From Bacillota bacterium (GTDB lineage: Bacteria; Bacillota; Clostridia; Lachnospirales; Lachnospiraceae), in contig JAEZLZ010000097.1 in assembly GCA_023415055.1 (NCBI GenBank), forward strand, positions 4,207 through 68,206: a DNA stretch of 64,000 bases, read 5' to 3'. Made by a program: the position numbers and the translations under genes. Numbering within the stretch: the stretch's first letter is position 1; every line of letters starts with the position of its first letter. The notes under the pieces were generated by a model. It was not told the DNA's origin. It ran no database searches and saw nothing but the letters and a program-made list of their open reading frames with translations. Below, one piece after another: positions 52,804 through 61,653 of the stretch.

Positions 52804-53229
52804 ATGGAAGATTATACTATAAGTGAGTGTAATAATGTAGAATCAGATTTATTAGTTGATAAAATTGTTGAGTACAATTTATCAATAGTACCATCAAAAC
52901 AAGAAATTAATTTTTTATGGATAAATAGGGCTATTGAAGATATAAATGGAGAAATTATTGCAGGAATTCTTAGTAAAATGTATTGTTGGAATTGTCTTTA
53001 TATAGATGTTTTATGGGTGAAGGGGGAACATAGAAAAGATGGATTAGGGACAAAACTTCTTACCGAAATTGAAAAGATAGCAATTGAAAAAGGTTGCCAT
53101 CTTATTCACTTAGATACTTTTGATTTTCAAGCAAAGGATTTTTATATAAAGCATGGATATGAGATTTTCGGAGTATTAGATGAATGTCCACAAGGACATA
53201 CAAGATATTATATGAAAAAGCATATTTAA
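52804..53229 (+). CDS. GNAT acetyltransferase
   Basis: 141 residues. LYIDVLWVKGEHRKDGLGTKLLTEIEKIA holds the acetyl-CoA loop (HRKDGLG), and LDTFDFQAKDFYIKHGYEIFG is the typical closing region of small-molecule GNAT enzymes. The start is the ATG at 52804 after TGGGGG; the frame extends to 52708, but that part lies within the preceding pseudogene's end and has no ribosome binding site. Confidence 0.85.
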   Translation: MEDYTISECNNVESDLLVDKIVEYNLSIVPSKQEINFLWINRAIEDINGEIIAGILSKMYCWNCLYIDVLWVKGEHRKDGLGTKLLTEIEKIAIEKGCHLIHLDTFDFQAKDFYIKHGYEIFGVLDECPQGHTRYYMKKHI

Positions 53230-53404
53230 TTCGCAATATTTATCTACTGCGAAATAAGCTGAATTCAAATTATGCTTATGTACGAATGGTAATTGTACAT
53301 AATAACTAATTTTCCACGTAAAACACGGATGTTAACTTGCGTTGCTTGTAGCAACAGGCACTTCAGCAATATGATGATGTCATCATAGCAAGGAGGATAA
53401 TCAT

Positions 53405-54022
53405 ATGCTTGGAGAAAATATTAAGATACTTAGAAAGCAAAAGGGATATTCACAGGAAACGTTGGCTGAACAGTTAAATGTAGTTCGTCAGACAGTGTCA
53501 AAATGGGAGAAAGGAATCTCTGTGCCGGATGCTGAAATGCTTGGCAGAATTGCAGAACTCTTTGAGATTTGTGTAAGTGATCTCCTCGGGGGCAAAATAC
53601 CCGAAGCAAATGCTATGGTAGACACGAATGAGGTGGCAAAGCAGCTTGCTATTTTAAATGAGCAACTAGCTAAGCAGAGCCGTAATAGAAAGCGGACATT
53701 AAAGATTGCATTGATAAGTATTGTGATGTTGATTTTAATTAGCATCATCATTTATGTGGCAGCATTTTCTCTCTTCAGATTTAGAAAATCATCCGGTGTA
53801 ACAACCTATGTTGAACTTTATTGTACATTGAACGGTGAAGAGTACACTTATGCTATTACCTATGATGAGCAGTATCAGATAATTGAAGCTGGCGGTGATG
53901 GGTGGATTGCGGATCATGTTCAGACAGAACAATATGATGATGCCAATATCCTAATAGCCCAGATCGAAGATTACTTTACAGATCGTGGCGGGACATGCAA
54001 ACGATCCGATGCCTCACAGTGA
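53405..54022 (+). CDS. XRE-family helix-turn-helix protein with membrane domain
   Basis: 205 residues. The N-terminal HTH_3 domain (4-62) reads IKILRKQKGYSQETLAEQL then VVRQTVSKWEKG. A basic linker (NRKR) precedes one membrane helix (about 99-120), and a small extracytoplasmic domain of about 75 residues follows. This one-component membrane-regulator plan is common in clostridia and may couple an outside signal to a nearby target. The ATG follows AAGGAGG. Confidence 0.85.
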   Translation: MLGENIKILRKQKGYSQETLAEQLNVVRQTVSKWEKGISVPDAEMLGRIAELFEICVSDLLGGKIPEANAMVDTNEVAKQLAILNEQLAKQSRNRKRTLKIALISIVMLILISIIIYVAAFSLFRFRKSSGVTTYVELYCTLNGEEYTYAITYDEQYQIIEAGGDGWIADHVQTEQYDDANILIAQIEDYFTDRGGTCKRSDASQ

Positions 54023-54146
54023 AATTGAATTTGCATGGGAGACCAGACTAATATGATTGTAATTACTACTTGGATGAATGTTTTTTCACAGGCATTTCAT
54101 ATGAATTCTTAGGAGCGAGTGTGGTTCGTTGGTCTGCAAGAAAGCT

Positions 54147-54386
54147 ATGGTCGTGGCACGTGTTCTGGTGAAAGTATGCCCAGAGAAGATCTGGATTACC
54201 ACCTATAACGAGTATTTACAAGAAGGAACAACACAACCGGCAAAGCGAAAGCATGACTTTATCCAAATGGAGAAACCACTCGATGTGATTAATTTAGTTG
54301 ATAGGTAGGCATATCGGGATGCTTATGGTCCATGATATGAAGCAGAATTAGAATGGCGGACTGAGCTATATGCGGAACTTTATTGA
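54147..54386 (+). pseudogene. Decayed gene with two in-frame stop codons, family unknown
   Basis: In one frame from ATG 54147: MVVARVLVKVCPEKIW, then TTYNEYLQEG, MEKPLDVINLVDR, stop, AYRDAYGP, stop, and YEAELEWRTELYAELY ending at TGA 54384-54386. The reading is protein-like across both stops. No family was recognised. It occupies most of the 424-bp gap between the XRE gene and the NUDIX gene; the remaining sequence shows nothing else. Confidence 0.5.
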
Positions 54387-54446
54387 CAGATTGAATCCAC
54401 AGCGATTCACTTTTCGAAGCAAAACAATGTGAATTGGAGGTAGCCT

Positions 54447-54938
54447 ATGAGTCAGGATATATTATTTAAAACAGATGATTATATATTTTCGTATCGTGTA
54501 GCAGGTATTCTTATAAAAAATGGAAAGATATTATTACAAAAACCACTGAACGATAACAGGTATTCTATACCCGGTGGTCATGTCGCTTTCGGTGAATTAT
54601 CATCTGAAACAATAATTCGTGAATTCAAAGAAGAAATCAAAGCCGATGTAAAAACTGAAAGATTGATTATGGTAGGTGAACTCTTCTGGCCTTGGGGGAG
54701 CAAACCTTGCCAACAAATAAGCTTTTATTATGAAATCTCATTATGCAACGAAAATCAAATACCCTTAGAGGGAACATTTCCTGCTTATGATGATTTTGGT
54801 AATAAACGAAATGACCTAGAATTTTCATGGATTGATTTAAATGAAATTAATAATCTTATGGTTTATCCAACGAATATTAAGGAGGACCTATTATCATTAC
54901 CAAAAGAACTTAAATATTTTGTTTATCAGCAGGAATAG
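54447..54938 (+). CDS. NUDIX hydrolase
   Basis: 163 residues. The Nudix box is GGHVAFGELSSETIIREFKE followed by EIKAD: Gly, the first Glu and RExxEE are kept, while the usual Gly two residues after EE is Lys. The fold continues with ELFWPWGSKPCQQISFYYEI and an LEFSWIDLNEINN strand seen in ADP-ribose/nucleotide-type NUDIX proteins. Substrate unknown. The ATG follows TGGAGG. Confidence 0.88.
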   Translation: MSQDILFKTDDYIFSYRVAGILIKNGKILLQKPLNDNRYSIPGGHVAFGELSSETIIREFKEEIKADVKTERLIMVGELFWPWGSKPCQQISFYYEISLCNENQIPLEGTFPAYDDFGNKRNDLEFSWIDLNEINNLMVYPTNIKEDLLSLPKELKYFVYQQE

Positions 54939-55017
54939 ATTTGATTAAAAAATAATTTATTATGAATTAGTTCCGGTATTTATAGCAAAGCAAAAGATCA
55001 AATTAAGAGGAGTAGCA

Positions 55018-56397
55018 ATGAGACTAACGATTTTACATACAAACGACATACATAGTAACTTTGAGAACTTTTCTAAGATAGTAAACCAAACAAATGAGTG
55101 GAGGGATAGTAACACTCTATTACTGGATGCCGGGGATTTTGCGGATTTTAAAAGGATTGAATTGCAAGGGACTGACGGGTTAGCAGCGATGGAATTGCTT
55201 GATACTGCCGGATATGATGCTTTGGCAATTGGAAATAATGAATTATTTCAAGGGCTTGATATTCTCAAGAATATGGCTTTGAATGCCAAGATACCATTGC
55301 TGAGCAGTAACCTTCGAAGTCTTGAACATAGTGAGGTAGAAGAAATAAAACGCAGTGTCATCATAAATAAAAATGGACTAAGAATTCTTATCATAGGGGC
55401 ATCACCGGATATCGGACCTTTTAACGAAATGCTTGGCTTTACGCTGATCGATTACCTGGAGGCAGTTCAAAATGAGGTTAATGAATCTCAGAATCAGTAT
55501 GATGTGTGCATATTGCTTTCTCACCTTGGGATGGAGAAGGATAAGGAAATAGCAGAGAAAATAAGTGGAATTGATATTATCATCGGTGGCCATTTTCATA
55601 TATTAATGGATCAACCGGAGATAGTAAATGGAACTATTATTCACACCTCGGGAGCACAAGGAGAACATATTGGAAAGCTTGTAGTTGAGGTAAGCGAAAA
55701 TCAGGTTCAGCTCCTTGAAGGAATGAATTATAGCTTCCTAAAATCTGAAGAATCAGCCATAATCAAAGAGCTTATCAAACAGAACAAAGAGAAGGCGATT
55801 AATAAACTCAGTGTACCATTCTGCAGAATTGATAAAAATCTATGGCATGATGTTGTAGAAGAGAACCCAATGACTAATTTTCTTGCGGATGCCTTACAGG
55901 ACTTCCTTGTGTGTGACCTTGGAATTATTAATAGTGGGGTGGTAAACGGAGGAATTAAGAAGGGTGACATATCAAGGAAAAAGGTCATAGAACTTTGTCC
56001 TTCTCCTTTAAATCCCACTAGCTTTAAGATACAGGGAAAGTACTTGTGGGAAGCCTTGCAAAATTCCTTGGATACGGATTATTGCTATGCAGACGGCAGG
56101 GGTGCAGGATTTCGAGGAAAATATGTGGGAAGATTGCATGTGTCCGGTGCAGTGATTGAACATAATGGCAGGAACATTTCGAATATTACTATTCATGGCG
56201 TCAAACTTAATATGGAGCAATGGTATACGGTGGCTTCCTCCGATTATCTTCAAAGGGGAAGCGGTTACCTATCATTAGCAAGGAATCAGGACGAGCAATA
56301 TAGTAAAGAATATCTGAGGGATATTTTACAAGAATACCTGAAAAAGGAAGAGTTTGTTGATAAAGCCTTTGTAGAGCGTTGGATATATAAATACTAA
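55018..56397 (+). CDS. 5'-nucleotidase/UDP-sugar hydrolase family protein, no signal peptide
   Basis: 459 residues. The N-terminal metallophosphoesterase domain has HTNDIHSNFEN (about 7-17), LDAGDFAD, GNNELFQG (Asn in place of the His of GNHE), LLSHLGMEKD and IGGHFH. The 5_nucleotid_C domain (about 265-440) has NPMTNFLADAL and YADGRGAGFRGK regions. Homologues are usually secreted; here no signal peptide is present, so the enzyme is probably cytoplasmic. The GNNE change at a usual catalytic His may alter activity. The ATG follows AGAGGAG. Confidence 0.88.
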   Translation: MRLTILHTNDIHSNFENFSKIVNQTNEWRDSNTLLLDAGDFADFKRIELQGTDGLAAMELLDTAGYDALAIGNNELFQGLDILKNMALNAKIPLLSSNLRSLEHSEVEEIKRSVIINKNGLRILIIGASPDIGPFNEMLGFTLIDYLEAVQNEVNESQNQYDVCILLSHLGMEKDKEIAEKISGIDIIIGGHFHILMDQPEIVNGTIIHTSGAQGEHIGKLVVEVSENQVQLLEGMNYSFLKSEESAIIKELIKQNKEKAINKLSVPFCRIDKNLWHDVVEENPMTNFLADALQDFLVCDLGIINSGVVNGGIKKGDISRKKVIELCPSPLNPTSFKIQGKYLWEALQNSLDTDYCYADGRGAGFRGKYVGRLHVSGAVIEHNGRNISNITIHGVKLNMEQWYTVASSDYLQRGSGYLSLARNQDEQYSKEYLRDILQEYLKKEEFVDKAFVERWIYKY

Positions 56398-56535
56398 TTG
56401 AGGATATGAAATATGTAATTTGATGTAAAGAAGGTAGAATGCTGGCTGAAATATAAAATTGCGATTGGGAAGCGAGTGTGGCAGAAAAATTGACGATGAT
56501 TGATAGAATGGATCTTTTAAATGGAGGATGCAGAT

Positions 56536-57066
56536 ATGAATATCATACGAAAAGCAATGCAGAAAGATATAGATGCGGTAGCACTTATTTTTGAACATAT
56601 TATTGAGGAAGAAGAAAAGGGTAATTGTACCATCGGCTGGCAGAGAGGGGTATATCCAACCAGGAATACGGTTGTTACAGCATTGGAAAAGGATGATCTA
56701 TTTGTCATGGAAGATGACGGGGATATAGTCGCCGCGATGCGTCTGAACCAGGAGCAGATGCCTGAATACAAGAAGTGTCAGTGGGAATATCCTACAGAGG
56801 ACGATCAGGTGATGGTGATGCATACTCTCGTGGTGGAACCGTCTGTAAGAAAGCAGGGCTACGGAGGGAAGATGGTAGATTTCTATGAGAAATATGCTAG
56901 GGAGAATCATTGCCCTTACTTAAGAATCGATACGAACGCTTTAAATTCTTGTGCTCGGGCAATGTATAAAAAATATGGATTTAAAGAAATCGGTATTGTC
57001 CCATGTGATTTCAATGGTATCGCAGGAGTAAATCTGGTATGTATTGAAAAGAAATCTGAAATTTAA
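56536..57066 (+). CDS. GNAT acetyltransferase
   Basis: 176 residues. The fold signature is MHTLVVEPSVRKQGYGGKMVDFYEKYA (acetyl-CoA loop RKQGYGG), with LRIDTNALNSCARAMYKKYGFKEIG after it. The ATG at 56536 follows GGAGG by 8 bp; the in-frame ATG at 56521 is part of the ribosome-binding region. Substrate unknown. A small membrane protein gene follows within 12 bp. Confidence 0.87.
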   Translation: MNIIRKAMQKDIDAVALIFEHIIEEEEKGNCTIGWQRGVYPTRNTVVTALEKDDLFVMEDDGDIVAAMRLNQEQMPEYKKCQWEYPTEDDQVMVMHTLVVEPSVRKQGYGGKMVDFYEKYARENHCPYLRIDTNALNSCARAMYKKYGFKEIGIVPCDFNGIAGVNLVCIEKKSEI

Positions 57067-57078
57067 AATGGTGATTGT

Positions 57079-57354
57079 ATGGGAATGGCAAATAAGCTTT
57101 TATCTGATCGTATTCTTATGCCTCAAAAGATTAAATATAAGGTATTAGATAAAAAAAGATACTTAAAGTCTTCCCGAATGTTACTATTTAGTTTAGGGAT
57201 TTATTATATTGTCTTAGGAATGATACTTATAATTATCAGGAAAGAATCAAACATCCATATTTACTTTGAAATAGTATTACCATTCTTTATTTATTTACCA
57301 TTGATCTATATATGGAAGAAGGAGATACGTCCTCTAAATAAATCAGATTTCTAA
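57079..57354 (+). CDS. Two-helix membrane protein of unknown function
   Basis: 91 residues: a basic amphipathic start (about 1-32), then helices at about 35-53 (LLFSLGIYYIVLGMILIII) and 61-79 (IYFEIVLPFFIYLPLIYIW). The family was not recognised; general DUF-type integral membrane proteins with this plan are common in clostridia. The ribosome binding site is poor (GGTGATTG). It sits in a run of closely spaced + strand genes. Confidence 0.6.
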   Translation: MGMANKLLSDRILMPQKIKYKVLDKKRYLKSSRMLLFSLGIYYIVLGMILIIIRKESNIHIYFEIVLPFFIYLPLIYIWKKEIRPLNKSDF

Positions 57355-57367
57355 GGAGGCCAATAAA

Positions 57368-57859
57368 ATGATGGATAAATTTCTTTGCGTCATGGCTGGA
57401 TATGATATAAATACAGAAAAGAGGCTTTCAGATATTCAAAATAAACTCTATGAAAAAGGATTTGTTGGTAATCATACCAAAGACCTACCGCAACATATAA
57501 CGTTAGGAACATTCCCGGTGGACAAAGAAGGGGAGGTTTTTAATCTATTAAATAAGGTTTCCAAGGAAACCAGGCAGTTCGATATAACCTTTAATCATAT
57601 CGGCATTTTTGGAGGTTCACAGGTTTTATTTATTGCACCGGATACAAACTATAGTCTTTTGAAATTAAAAGAAAATTTCGGTGATAGTTTTAATTGGACT
57701 CCACATACGACGATGTTAATTGACAAAACAGAGAATGTTTCTCGTGCAATGCCGATTGTAGTGGAATACTTTGAAGCATTTCAGGGACAAGTTCAAACGA
57801 TTCACTTATATGAATTCTGGCCAAGCCGCCACATCTTAACAGTATCCCTCGAGATTTAA
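57368..57859 (+). CDS. 2H phosphoesterase/2'-5' RNA ligase-like protein
   Basis: 163 residues with the two HxT/S motifs of the 2H superfamily: PQHITLGTF (about 41-49) and TPHTTMLI (about 115-122). These catalyse opening or hydrolysis of 2',3'-cyclic phosphates in RNA ends. Length and motif spacing fit the YjcG-like group. The ATG pair at 57368/57371 follows AAGGAGG. It begins 13 bp after the membrane protein gene. Confidence 0.88.
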   Translation: MMDKFLCVMAGYDINTEKRLSDIQNKLYEKGFVGNHTKDLPQHITLGTFPVDKEGEVFNLLNKVSKETRQFDITFNHIGIFGGSQVLFIAPDTNYSLLKLKENFGDSFNWTPHTTMLIDKTENVSRAMPIVVEYFEAFQGQVQTIHLYEFWPSRHILTVSLEI

Positions 57860-57937
57860 AAACGTTGGGTGAAAGCATCGAGATTAATATTTGTTTTAGA
57901 GAATATTACTATTCCTATTATGAAAAGGAGTGCAATT

Positions 57938-58519
57938 ATGAATTATGAAATTAAAGCGTTGAATCCGGAATTAACGGATGATTATCTTGAGTTTTTTGAT
58001 CATGTGGCATTTTCTGATGGCAATCCAAATGGACCCTGCTATTGCACATCACCGACGATGGATCCGGAGACTGAGAAAAAAATGGTGAGTGAGTTTGGAG
58101 GTGATATCAAAGGAACACTTCGCCGCTATGCTGTAGAAATGCTAAACAAAGGTATGATTCACGGCTATCTGGCGTTTGATAAAGAGGTGCCGATCGGCTG
58201 GTGCAATGCTTCGGATATGGACAGCTATACGGCATTTGTACCGGACTTTGCCCGACAAAATAAATACGGCAAAACATTCTCTGTTGTGTGCTTTGAAATT
58301 GCTCCGGAATATCGCGGTAAAGGACTTGCAACTGCATTCCTGCAACATATTTGCAAGGAAGCCAAAGAACAAGGCTTTGCAGCAGTTGAGGGTTATGCAA
58401 AGCTGTACATCGATCCGGAATATTTAGATTTTAATGGATCAATCGGGTTATATGAGAGAGTAGGATTTACGGAAGTTATGCGAAATGAGGAAACGGTAAT
58501 CATGCGTAAAACGCTATAA
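57938..58519 (+). CDS. GNAT acetyltransferase
   Basis: 193 residues. FEIAPEYRGKGLATAFLQHICKEAKEQG carries the acetyl-CoA loop EYRGKGLA (near 127), and YERVGFTEVMRNEETVIMRKTL ends the fold. The Cys-rich segment GPCYCTSPTM (about 29-38) is typical of a GNAT subgroup often annotated only as acetyltransferase. The ATG at 57938 follows AAGGAG; the frame extends to 57869 without signals. Confidence 0.85.
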   Translation: MNYEIKALNPELTDDYLEFFDHVAFSDGNPNGPCYCTSPTMDPETEKKMVSEFGGDIKGTLRRYAVEMLNKGMIHGYLAFDKEVPIGWCNASDMDSYTAFVPDFARQNKYGKTFSVVCFEIAPEYRGKGLATAFLQHICKEAKEQGFAAVEGYAKLYIDPEYLDFNGSIGLYERVGFTEVMRNEETVIMRKTL

Positions 58520-58623
58520 GACAATGATTAAGAAATATTATACCAAGCTGTTTTCTATAAGTAGAAAGATAAAGAAAAGCAGCCTTAATTATGTTGTTTA
58601 ATTCGAAGGGAGTTATGAGTTCT

Positions 58624-59216
58624 ATGAATAAGATGGATATTATGCCCGGCTGTGTATTCAGCCCTCAACCCATGTATATTATTGGGACAAAAAATGAGGA
58701 GGAAGTGCCTGATTTTTGTATAATTACTTGGCTTGGTTTTTCTTTTGATAAAACCCCTCACTTAATGATGACAATCGGTGGTAGCAAGCAGACGAAAACA
58801 AACATACTTCGTGATAAAATGTTTTCTGCTAATTTAATCAGTGAAGACATGATTTGGCTTGCAGACTATTTTGGAACAACCAAAGGGGAAGAAAACTTAA
58901 GAATGAGGTACCGTATGAGTATAGTTGGGGGCATAGCTTAAAGGTCCCGATTTTAGAGCAAAGCAACTGGGTTTATGAATGCGAAGTAACTAAAATAATT
59001 GAATTAGACGGAAGCCATCTGTTCTTAGCGGATATTAAAAATATTCAGATCGACAAGAAATTTCAAGATATGGACCTTGAACTGATTGATTTGAAAATGT
59101 TAAATCCCGCAATCTATGCACCTTATAATTATTTTTCAGTTGGAGAAAGAATTGGTGGATGCGGCGAGTGGAAAGATCACTTAACGATTAAGGAAAGACC
59201 GATTACAGAACATTAA
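58624..59216 (+). pseudogene. Flavin reductase-like gene split by a frameshift
   Basis: The first frame (ATG 58624, or 58615) gives MDIMPGCVFSPQPMYIIGT through WLADYFGTTKGEENL and stops after 58941. From about 58900 a second frame continues NEVPYEYSWGHSLKVPILEQ to the stop at 59214. Joined, they make an FMN-binding flavin-reductase-like protein of about 200 residues. The change is a one-base loss near 58895-58905 in an A-rich stretch. It may be a sequencing slip or a real mutation; everything else in the gene is intact. Confidence 0.8.
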
Positions 59217-59247
59217 CCAGCAATAAGAAAGAGAAAAGGATCGCATT

Positions 59248-59811
59248 ATGGAAACCTTAGAAGCAATATTTAATCGCAGAAGCATAAGAAGTTTTACAGA
59301 GGTGCCGGTGACCAATGCAGAAATTGAAACACTACTAAAGGCAGCCTTCTCAGCACCAACCGCGGTGAACGCTCAACCATGGGAATTTGTGGTTATTAAT
59401 GAGAAAGAGATGCTGGGTAAAATAAGAGATAAGATGGTTTTTGCCAGATATAATGCTCCTCTGGGTATTGTCGTATGCGGTAATATGAAATTTGCCCTAA
59501 AAAGCAAGGACAAAGATTTGTGGATATGTGATTGCAGTGCAGCGATCGAGAATATGTTGCTGGCTGCGACAGATATCGGCCTTGCAAGTGTTTGGATCGG
59601 TATTTATCCGGTTGAATCAAGGATGGCAACAATGCAGCAGTTGATTGATTTGCCGGAACACGTAAAACCTCTGGGCATGGTGTATTTTGGGCATGGTACC
59701 TATCAAGAGCCGGGACGATGCAGGTATAATGAAAAGGCAATTTATTGGCAGAAGTATGACCCGGATAGAAAACATAGGACAAAAGATAAACCGGTCATAG
59801 GACATTATTAA
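59248..59811 (+). CDS. Nitroreductase-family flavoprotein
   Basis: 187 residues. The N-terminal FMN segment is NRRSIRSFTEVPV, followed by LLKAAFSAPTAVNAQPWEFVVI (about 30-51) and DIGLASVWIGIYPVE, diagnostic of the nitroreductase fold. A C-terminal Cys/Tyr-rich end is present. Such dimeric flavoproteins reduce nitroaromatics, quinones or flavins with NAD(P)H. It lies 31 bp after the flavin reductase-like gene, so they were probably a functional pair. Confidence 0.9.
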   Translation: METLEAIFNRRSIRSFTEVPVTNAEIETLLKAAFSAPTAVNAQPWEFVVINEKEMLGKIRDKMVFARYNAPLGIVVCGNMKFALKSKDKDLWICDCSAAIENMLLAATDIGLASVWIGIYPVESRMATMQQLIDLPEHVKPLGMVYFGHGTYQEPGRCRYNEKAIYWQKYDPDRKHRTKDKPVIGHY

Positions 59812-59917
59812 TTAATATATTGGTATTGAGTAGCCAAGCAACTAGATAAAAAGGCATTCACAATCAAGCGGTTTTCACTCCTGCATGGTATTCTGTAGGA
59901 GAAGGAGGTGCTTATTA

Positions 59918-60826
59918 ATGCACGCATGGGAACAAATTCAGCAATCGATAGAATATATTGAGAATCATCTTGACGAGGAAATCGACATTGAAAACCTCGC
60001 CCGAATAGCCTCATTATCACCCTTTTATTATCAGCGACTCTTCAGCCGTTTGGTCAAAAAGCCGGTGGGTGAGTATATTAAGCTCCGCCGTATGGCAAAG
60101 GCAACTGTGACCTTGCTTCAAAAGGATAAGCGCATTATTGACATCGCGCTGGATCTTGGATTTTCCTCACATGAACACTTTTCCCGTACCTTTAAGGATA
60201 CCTTCGGGATGACACCGGATGAATATCGTAAGCATCCAATGACCTTAAATCGTATGACAAAGCCGGAGCTTTTGCTTCATTATCTGTTGATTGATGAAGG
60301 AGTACCGTTGATCACCGATGGAATAGTTCTGGAAATAAACAGACAGCAGCTTACCGAACCAATCTATTTTACAGGGATGAAGGTAGATATGCCGGTTCAA
60401 TTTGTAGAGGGACTGGGAACCGAATCGGGAGTGGACCCGTTGGACACCCTTTGGCGTAGTTTCCATGAGAATAAGGAAGCGACGCTGAAGCTTTCTGTGA
60501 ATAGCGAGGAGTTAGGGGTAGTATATCCATGCCAGAAGGAAGGGTACTTCAGCTATTTTGCCGGTGGAAGGTCAGGTCAGGAAGAAGTTCCCTATGGCTA
60601 TATGAAATGGGAGCTGCCGCAGGGAAAGTATGTCGTATGTTCCTTTGAAGCAGAGAACTTTGAAGCTCTTGTTATGGATGCACTTTATAAAGCACAGCAG
60701 TATGTCTACAATACATGGTTACCAAAGCATGAATTGCATACGGACATGTTCTGTGCGGAGCGATATGCAAGCCATTCACCTGAAACCACAAATATGGAAC
60801 TTTGGCTAAAAATAATTGATCAGTAG
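59918..60826 (+). CDS. AraC-family regulator with GyrI-like effector domain
   Basis: 302 residues. The AraC DNA-binding domain is N-terminal (about 1-105; SPFYYQRLFSRLVKKP and FSSHEHFSRTFKDTFGMTP), and a GyrI-like/AraC_E_bind ligand domain is C-terminal (about 140-300; YFTGMKVDMP and YGYMKWELPQGKYVV). This is the Rob/BmrR-like plan that senses amphipathic or cationic compounds. The ATG at 59918 follows AAGGAGGTG; the frame extends to 59885. It could regulate the nitroreductase pair or the downstream methyltransferase operon; neither is proven. Confidence 0.9.
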   Translation: MHAWEQIQQSIEYIENHLDEEIDIENLARIASLSPFYYQRLFSRLVKKPVGEYIKLRRMAKATVTLLQKDKRIIDIALDLGFSSHEHFSRTFKDTFGMTPDEYRKHPMTLNRMTKPELLLHYLLIDEGVPLITDGIVLEINRQQLTEPIYFTGMKVDMPVQFVEGLGTESGVDPLDTLWRSFHENKEATLKLSVNSEELGVVYPCQKEGYFSYFAGGRSGQEEVPYGYMKWELPQGKYVVCSFEAENFEALVMDALYKAQQYVYNTWLPKHELHTDMFCAERYASHSPETTNMELWLKIIDQ

Positions 60827-60836
60827 TATAAGCATT

Positions 60837-60870
60837 GCACCGTGTAGCATGAAAACTACATGGTGCTTTT
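60837..60870 (+). terminator. Intrinsic terminator after the AraC/GyrI-like gene
   Basis: GCACC-g-TGTAG pairs with CTACA-t-GGTGC, followed by five T residues. Confidence 0.85.
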
Positions 60871-60935
60871 TCCATATAATATAATCAGACGAAAAGAAGT
60901 GTTGTCCGAAAGTTCCTTTCACTCAGATAACTAAG

Positions 60936-60998
60936 AAATTTCAGAAATTTCAGAATGCGAGGAATATTCTAGCAATCAAATACTATTTGTATTATAAT
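60936..60998 (+). promoter_or_regulatory. Promoter region of the methyltransferase-radical SAM operon
   Basis: A tandem 9-bp repeat AAATTTCAG (60936-60944, 60945-60953) lies 39 bp before a TATAAT (60993-60998). No good -35 is visible, which fits an activator-dependent promoter. The leader to the ATG at 61087 is 89 bp. Confidence 0.45.
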
Positions 60999-61086
60999 GT
61001 GAATTATATTTAAAACACAGTTACTAGAAAGGCTCGGATCACTTAAAAAATATTGTACTAAAAGAATAACTGAGGGGAAACAACAT

Positions 61087-61653
61087 ATGAGTTATCTGTT
61101 TCGATGTTATGCAAAAATATATGATAAGTTTATGAAAAAATTTTCACTTGATGATGATACCGCTGTTCTTTCGATCATTGATAATTGCCAGCTCAGAATC
61201 GCTGATGTAGGCGGAGGAACAGGGTTAACTGCAGATAAACTTGTCAAAAGAGGACATACGGTTACAATTATTGATCCATGCAGACAGATGACAGATCTGG
61301 CAAAGAAGAGAAATCATTCAATCCGGGTTATCAATAAATCAATGCCCTGCGAGATAAATGAGCAATTTGATGTTGTATTAATACGAGATTGTTTACACCA
61401 TGTAAGACAGCAGAGAGAGATGATCGATTTCTGCATATCTATGCTTGCAGAGGGAGGAATGATAATCGTTAATGATTTTTCACCGGAAAGCTGGAAGACA
61501 AAGATGATTTTCTTATTTGAGAAGATATGCTTTGAAGCGATTAAGCCTGTGAGCGAAATAAAGCTTCTCCGTTATTTTGCAGCAGCTGGCTTGCAGTCAG
61601 AGCTCGTTCGGGTCAATAAGAGAGATTATATTGTTTGGGGAAGGAAGAGGTAA
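61087..61653 (+). CDS. Class I SAM-dependent methyltransferase, first of the terminal operon
   Basis: 188 residues. Motif I is IADVGGGTGLTADKL (about 38-52), motif II VTIIDPCRQM, and IRDCLHHVRQQREMIDFC marks motifs IV-V. This is a Methyltransf_11/25-type enzyme for a small substrate. The ATG follows GAGGGG. Its stop overlaps the start of the next methyltransferase (TAATG), and that gene in turn overlaps the radical SAM gene, so the three are translationally coupled. Confidence 0.87.
   Translation: MSYLFRCYAKIYDKFMKKFSLDDDTAVLSIIDNCQLRIADVGGGTGLTADKLVKRGHTVTIIDPCRQMTDLAKKRNHSIRVINKSMPCEINEQFDVVLIRDCLHHVRQQREMIDFCISMLAEGGMIIVNDFSPESWKTKMIFLFEKICFEAIKPVSEIKLLRYFAAAGLQSELVRVNKRDYIVWGRKR

Noticed and set aside
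38232..59811. Chromosomal integron cassette array
   Set aside because: Same-strand small genes recall cassettes, but no attC-like inverted sites with RYYYAAC/GTTRRRY ends and no integron integrase were seen.
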